A stretch of DNA of 24,416 nt, from NCBI GenBank assembly GCA_052143655.1, contig JBKQSL010000027.1, forward strand, positions 1-24,416. Direction: 5' to 3'. The notes below the pieces were generated by a model, which was not told where the DNA came from, did no database searches, and worked only from the letters and a program-made list of their open reading frames with translations. Positions 15,316-24,416 of this stretch are shown here, in pieces. Numbering within the stretch: the stretch's first letter is position 1; each line of letters starts with the position of its first letter. Position numbers and translations under genes: made by a program. Source of the stretch: CAVSUR01 sp052143655. GTDB taxonomy: Bacteria > Actinomycetota > Actinomycetes > Streptosporangiales > Streptosporangiaceae.

Positions 15316-15873
15316 ATGGTGCTGCTTCGTCACTTGCTCGGTGACGCACTGCGGCGGCTGCGTCTCCGGCAGGGTCGCACCCTCCGGGAGGTGTCCGCGG
15401 CGGCGCGCGTGTCGCTCGGCTATCTCTCCGAGGTGGAGCGCGGCCAGAAGGAGGCCTCCTCCGAGCTGCTGGCCTCGATCTGCGGCGCGCTCGGCGCGCC
15501 GCTCTCTCAGGTACTGCGCGAAGTCTCCGACACTTTCGCGCTGGCCGAGTTGCAGAACGAGCCAGTGTTCGCCGGCGTGCAGGAGCCCTCGCTGGACGTT
15601 ACCTCGGATGCTTCCGACAGCGGGAAGACTTCCGCTGCCCCGGTCGCGGTCGCCGCGGCGCGGTCCAGGGCATCCCGGGCGGGCGTGCCCGTCCCGGCGG
15701 CTCAGCGCCTGGTCCTGCCGGCCGGTTCCGGCTCGATGGCCGGCCGCGACAGCCGGCGGCTGGTAGCCGGCACCAAGCCGGTGCTGGACGCCTCGGCGCT
15801 GCCGCTGGCCGAGCCTGCCTTCGAGCGGGTCAGCCGCTCGGCACAGGACATCACCAACATGGTGCCGGTCTAG
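15316..15873 (+). CDS. ClgR-like helix-turn-helix transcriptional regulator
   Basis: This is an Xre-type DNA-binding protein resembling ClgR/PopR, the actinobacterial activators of clp protease genes. It has 185 residues. Residues 1-75 contain the helix-turn-helix (LRRLRLRQGRTLREVSAAAR, then VSLGYLSEVERGQKEASSELL), which closely resembles ClgR. The rest is Ala/Ser/Pro-rich and likely flexible, ending SAQDITNMVPV, with a hydrophobic pair just before the last residue. ClgR-type proteins are known to be degraded by Clp through such C-termini, so turnover by ClpP is plausible here. The ATG at 15316 follows GGGAGGG at 15304-15310. A GTG at 15259 is less likely. The neighbouring cinA matches the conserved order, but the recA usually found further on is not seen. 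Confidence 0.85.
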   Translation: MVLLRHLLGDALRRLRLRQGRTLREVSAAARVSLGYLSEVERGQKEASSELLASICGALGAPLSQVLREVSDTFALAELQNEPVFAGVQEPSLDVTSDASDSGKTSAAPVAVAAARSRASRAGVPVPAAQRLVLPAGSGSMAGRDSRRLVAGTKPVLDASALPLAEPAFERVSRSAQDITNMVPV

Positions 15874-15911
15874 GCCGGCCTGAGAAGCGCGCTACGCCGA
15901 GGCTGAACAAG

Positions 15912-15958
15912 GCCCAGGTCTATTTGAATAGCGCCCAGGTCTAACAGCGCCCAGGTCT
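15912..15958. repeat. Three direct copies of GCCCAGGTCT between convergent genes
   Basis: GCCCAGGTCT occurs at 15912, 15933 and 15949. It is followed by two copies of GGTCTCACCGGCGC at about 15954-15981. The repeats fill the 112-base gap between the clgR-like gene and the convergent rrf2. No hairpin with a T-run was seen. Confidence 0.75.
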
Positions 15959-15985
15959 CACCGGCGCGGGTCTCACCGGCGCCGG

Positions 15986-16435
15986 CTACGCCCAGGCCCG
16001 CGGGTCGTCGGCGAGGACGCGCACCCGGTCGGGCAGCGTGCCGGACACGATGTGCTCGAGGGTCACGTCTTCCAGGATGGCGCGCTCGTTCGCGCGCAGC
16101 GCGATCCACACGGTCTGCAGCGGCTCGGCCGCCCCGATGTAGCCGAGGTTCTCTGGCCGCTCACCGCGGACGCCCACCAGCGGGCCGTCGATTGCCCGGA
16201 TGATATCGGCGAGGGAGATCTCGCCAGCGGGCCGGGCGAGCCAGAAGCCGCCGTCGGGGCCGCGCTGGCTGCGCACCAGCCCGGCCCGGCGCAGCTGGGT
16301 CAAGATCGCTTCCAGGAACTTGCCCGGGATTTTCTGCGCCCGGGCAAGCTGATCAGCCGTAACATGCCCGCCGCCGGAAGCGGCAAGCTCGATCGCGGCG
16401 CGCAGCGCATAATCGGCACGGGCGGACAGACGCAT
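15986..16435 (-). CDS. Rrf2-family transcriptional regulator lacking cluster cysteines
   Basis: This is a winged-helix repressor of the Rrf2 family (149 residues). The N-terminus MRLSARADYALRAAIELA, the helix-turn-helix with IPGKFLEAILTQLRRAGLVRSQRG, and the wing segment GGFWLARPAGEISLADIIRAIDGPL are textbook family features. IscR and NsrR hold an iron-sulfur cluster with three cysteines after the wing. This protein has none, so it should not bind such a cluster and may instead sense a ligand or thiol partner, as CymR does. The ATG at 16435 was chosen because CATAAT lies 7 bases upstream and the family start MRLS matches. Starts at 16444 and 16471 would add short tails. It is divergent from the lyase-type gene, which is the natural candidate target. 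Confidence 0.9.
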   Translation of the reverse strand: MRLSARADYALRAAIELAASGGGHVTADQLARAQKIPGKFLEAILTQLRRAGLVRSQRGPDGGFWLARPAGEISLADIIRAIDGPLVGVRGERPENLGYIGAAEPLQTVWIALRANERAILEDVTLEHIVSGTLPDRVRVLADDPRAWA

Positions 16436-16442
16436 GTCAAGC

Positions 16443-16448
16443 ATTATG
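16443..16448 (-). promoter_or_regulatory. Candidate -10 box for leaderless rrf2
   Basis: CATAAT on the minus strand is one base from the TATAAT consensus and ends 7 bases before the ATG at 16435. No -35 is obvious. It lies in the 150-base divergent gap with the lyase-type gene. Confidence 0.5.
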
Positions 16449-16585
16449 CAGGTAATTTCCGGCCGCGGCATGGCCGGCGCACCCGAATCGGCGAACCGGA
16501 GTCATCGTGGCCCGACATTTTCGTGCCTGGCCGGCGCCCTGAGCCGGCTGCAGCCCGGCCGCCGAGGCGAGGACAGCGGGGACAT

Positions 16586-18142
16586 ATGAGCTCGGTCATT
16601 GCGCTCGATGGCGAGTCACTGCAGTGCGGCCAGGTCGCGGCCGCCGCGCGCGGCCGGCTGCGGGTCCGAATCAGCGAGCCCGGCCGGGCCCGGGCGCGGG
16701 CCGCAGCCCAGACGGCTGCCCGGCTCGCCGCCCGCCGGGACGTGTACGGCCGGACCACCGGCGTGGGCGCGAACCGCGATCACATCGTCCGCCCGGCGGA
16801 TGCGGCCGGACACGGCCTGCGGCTGCTGCGCAGTCACGCCGGCGGCATCGGCGACCTGGCGGCCGCGGAGATCGGCCTGGCCACGCTGGTAGTCCGGGCG
16901 AACCAGATCGCCGCCGGCGGATCCGGCGTCGACCCGGGGGTGCTCGACGTGCTGGCCGAATGCGCCAACCGCGGGCTGTCGGCGCCGATGCCCCGTTAGG
17001 GCGCGATCGGCACCGGCGACCTGACCGCACTGGCCTCGATCGCCCTGTGCCTGCTGGGCGATCGGGACTGGCTGCCTGCGCCTGCGGACTGGCTGCCCGC
17101 TGACTCGGCAGCGCTCGCTGACTCGGCAGCCCCCGCTCACCCCGCGGCAGCGCACGCAGACGCCGGGCCCGGCGGGCCGCCCCGGTTCCCGCTCGCGGCC
17201 GCCGACGCACTGGCGTTCATATCCAGCAACGCGGCCACGCTCGGCGAGGCGGCGCTGGCCCGCCACGACCTGGCCGTGCTGGCGCGGGCCGCGCTGCCAG
17301 TAGCCGCGCTCGCGCACTGCGCGGTGGCAGCCTCGGCGGAGCCGTACGCCGCGGCGGTGCAGCGGGCCCGCCCGCATCCGGGGCAGCAGCAGGTGGCGGC
17401 CACGCTGCGCGCCCTGCTGGCCGGCAGCGAGCGCCGCCCGGCCCGGATCCAGGACCCGTACGCCTACCGGGCCCTGCCCCAGGTGCACGGGCCTGCCGCG
17501 GACGCGCTCGCGCACGCCGAGCAGGTGGTGACCACCGAAATCAACAGCGCGGCGGAGAACCCGCTGATCGACGTGGCCGCCCAGGCCGTCTGGCACAACG
17601 GCAACTTCCACACCGCCTACGTCGGCCTGGCGCTCGATGCGGTACGGGCCGCGCTGTTCCAGACGGCTGCACTGTCAGCGGCCCGGCTGGGCACGCTGGT
17701 CGAGCCCGGATTCACCGGGCTTGCCCCGTTCCTGGCCAGTGGGCCGCCGGGCAGTTCCGGGATCATGATCCTGGAATACGTGGCGCACTCGGCGGTCGCC
17801 GACATCCGGCGGCTGGCGGCCCCGGCCGCGCTCGGCAGCGCGGTACTGTCGCGCGGCACGGAAGAGCACGCCGGGTTCTCGACTCAGTCCGCGCGGGCGA
17901 CCAGCGACGTGGTCGGCGCCTACCGGGTCGTGCTGGCCTGCGAGCTGATCGCCGCGGTCCGCGCGCTGCGGCTGCGCGGCCTCACCCCGGCCGGCCCGCC
18001 GCTGGCGGCGGCCTTCCGGCTGGCCGGGCAGGTCCTTCCCGGCGACACCGCCGACCGGCCGCTCGACGGTGACCTGACCGCTGCCGGGCAGGCGCTGCCC
18101 GCGCTGGCGGAGCTGCTGCCACCGCCCGTGTCAGAAACCTGA
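16586..18142 (+). pseudogene. Histidine/aromatic amino acid ammonia-lyase family gene with an in-frame amber codon
   Basis: This gene is homologous to ammonia-lyases (HAL/PAL/TAL) that release ammonia from histidine or aromatic amino acids. The frame runs 518 codons but has TAG at 16997-16999 (codon 138). Both sides are intact family sequence: VYGRTTGVG (Tyr54), LRSHAGG (His84), VRANQIAAGGSG before it; GAIGTGDLTALA, SSNAATLGE, IQDPYAYRALPQVHG, NSAAENPLID, GNFHTAYV and TEEHAGFSTQ after it. The stop is four codons before the triad that normally forms the MIO cofactor. Here the triad is Gly142-Thr143-Gly144 instead of Ala-Ser-Gly. One base change (for example CAG to TAG) explains the stop. Sequencing error, recent inactivation or readthrough remain possible. 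The Rrf2 gene is divergent and 150 bases away. Confidence 0.85.
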
Positions 18143-18158
18143 GCCGGCTGCGCGGGAG

Positions 18159-23399
<5,241 letters not shown>

Positions 23400-23437
23400 C
23401 CCACCATCCTGCCTCTTGCCACAGACACTCCCAGCCG

Positions 23438-24416
23438 TCAGGCGGTGGTGCTGGTGGGCGGGTCGTGGCTGCGCAGGGTGCGGGTGCGGTCGGGGCTGAT
23501 CGCGGTGATGTCCCCGTCGGGGTGGAGGGTGATGGCCCAGTCCTGCCGGTGGATCGCGATCAGGTGGTGGAAGGAGCACAGGAGCAGCAGGTTGGCCAGG
23601 CTGGTGGTGCCGCCTTCGGCTCTGGGGATGAGGTGGTGGGGCTGGCAGGCGGCGGGGGGCTGGTCGCAGCCGGGGAACCGGCACCGCCGGTCGCGGGCGG
23701 TGACGGCGCGGCGCAGGTGCGGCGGGATGACCGGCGTCGGCGCGCCGACGTCCAGCGGCAGGGATGGCGGGGAGATCAGGTCACTCGGGTGCCCGGTGCG
23801 CAGGAACGCGGCGAGCCCGCCGGGCCCGGACAGCAGCGCGACGGCCCGGCTGGCGGCCAGGTCCCGGGCGGCCCGCCGGGCACGTTCGTCCCGGTCCCGG
23901 CCCGCCGGGTCCCGGACCTGCCCTGGCTGGTGCCGGTCGCGCTGGCTGGGGTGCTGTCCGCCGCCGGCGCTGTTCCCGGTGCCTGGATCGCGGTGCAGGA
24001 GGTCGGCGGTGAGCCGGTCGAGGGCCTGGGTGTCGATGCGGCCGGTGATGATGGGCATGATCGTGGCGTCGCAGTCGGCGCCGGGCCCGGCCGGGGCGCT
24101 GCCCGGCCACCACGGCCCCCAGGCCGCTCCGCCCGCATCTGTCCGGCTGCCCTGCGGCCGGGCGGGGCCCGGGCTGATGGCGCTGCCCGGGCCTGTCCCG
24201 TCCGGGCCGCTGCCGTCCGGGCCGCTGCCGACAGTCAGGGCGCTGTCCGGCCTGGCACCGTCCGGGCTGCCGCTGCCCGGGGTGTTACTCGCGGCCCCGT
24301 GCTGGTTCAGCAGGTCGTCGAGGGTCAGGTGCAGCAGGATCTGGGTGGGCTGGCCGGCCCGGCCGGGCAGCCCGCCGGCCGCGATCAGCCGCCGGCACGC
24401 CTCTTCCAGCGCGTCG
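23438..24416 (-). CDS. DUF222/HNH endonuclease-domain protein (13E12-type), 5' end outside window
   Basis: This belongs to the actinobacterial DUF222 plus HNH family, often present in many copies per genome and related to the 13E12 repeat proteins of mycobacteria. The function is not established, but the HNH motif implies a nuclease. The frame is open through base 24416, so about 325 C-terminal residues are visible. They include DATIMPIITGRID and a low-complexity Gly/Ser/Pro segment. The HNH domain reads CRFPGCDQPPAACQPHHLIPR, then NLLLLCSFHH, with paired Cys and the His-His/Asn/His core intact. An internal ATG at 24058 is probably not the start, because good family sequence continues upstream. 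It lies 38 bases before lhr on the same strand and may be co-transcribed with it. Confidence 0.9.
   Translation of the reverse strand, partial: DALEEACRRLIAAGGLPGRAGQPTQILLHLTLDDLLNQHGAASNTPGSGSPDGARPDSALTVGSGPDGSGPDGTGPGSAISPGPARPQGSRTDAGGAAWGPWWPGSAPAGPGADCDATIMPIITGRIDTQALDRLTADLLHRDPGTGNSAGGGQHPSQRDRHQPGQVRDPAGRDRDERARRAARDLAASRAVALLSGPGGLAAFLRTGHPSDLISPPSLPLDVGAPTPVIPPHLRRAVTARDRRCRFPGCDQPPAACQPHHLIPRAEGGTTSLANLLLLCSFHHLIAIHRQDWAITLHPDGDITAISPDRTRTLRSHDPPTSTTA
24199..24228 (-). repeat. 15-bp tandem repeat in the DUF222/HNH gene, two copies
   Basis: CGTCCGGGCCGCTGC (plus strand) occurs at 24199-24213 and 24214-24228, exactly. It encodes Gly-Ser-Gly-Pro-Asp-like residues in the linker between DUF222 and HNH. 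Confidence 0.85.

Noticed and set aside
16052..16585. An upstream extension of the lyase-type frame to 16052
   Set aside because: This part lies antisense to rrf2 and has no lyase features. Family sequence begins at the ATG at 16586.
16997..16999. TAG as a reassigned sense codon in this genome
   Set aside because: The clgR-like gene and rrf2 both end at TAG where family sequence ends, and no pyrrolysine genes are seen, so a local mutation is simpler.
23400..23684. An N-terminal extension of Lhr of about 95 residues
   Set aside because: It is Pro/His/Arg-rich shadow sequence of the HNH gene on the same strand. Lhr family sequence starts after the GTG at 23399.

Overview
The DNA is about 70% G+C or higher. 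It uses GTG starts freely and packs genes with 4-base stop/start overlaps. Its gene content (dapA, RNase J, FtsK, a RodZ-like protein, RimO, CinA, a ClgR-like regulator, Lhr, a DUF222/HNH nuclease) points to a filamentous or related actinobacterium, perhaps near the Streptomycetales or Streptosporangiales. The species cannot be named from the sequence alone.

Layout. (i) 1-3122, minus strand: a corrinoid (vitamin B12) ABC importer, binding lipoprotein, permease and ATPase (the last cut by the window edge). It lies behind a cobalamin riboswitch and a hairpin that covers the Shine-Dalgarno sequence of the first gene. (ii) 3136-4167: about 1 kb with no convincing gene. It holds a cluster of DnaA-box-like 9-mers, two long hairpins sharing an identical 9-base loop with compensatory stem changes (one followed by a T-run on the minus strand), and another stem-loop before dapA. 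(iii) 4168-15873, plus strand: dapA-rnj-paaX-like-ftsK-rodZ-like-rimO-cinA-clgR-like. This is largely a conserved actinobacterial chromosomal neighbourhood, but pgsA, which from memory usually sits between rimO and cinA, is absent. ftsK carries a 445-residue intein exactly inside its Walker A motif. The intein has class 3 features and an apparently intact LAGLIDADG endonuclease. (iv) 15986-18142: a cysteine-free Rrf2 repressor divergent from a histidine/aromatic ammonia-lyase-type gene. That gene is interrupted by one in-frame TAG just before the cofactor-forming triad, and the triad itself is unusual (Gly-Thr-Gly). (v) 18159-24416, minus strand: a very long Lhr helicase preceded by a DUF222/HNH nuclease that runs off the window.

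Functional themes. The importer is probably shut off by cobalamin at translation. dapA and rnj are translationally coupled. Several plus-strand genes, and rrf2, start 6-7 bases after a TANNNT-type -10 box with no Shine-Dalgarno, so they may be leaderless. In-frame 15-bp tandem repeats recur in linkers of unrelated proteins (the binding lipoprotein, Lhr three times, the HNH protein), which suggests repeated replication-slippage expansion of disordered segments in this genome.

The most noteworthy items are the Walker A intein, the paired covarying hairpins, the DnaA-box-like array and the amber-interrupted lyase. All coordinates, counts and motif positions were read by eye. No database search or folding program was run.
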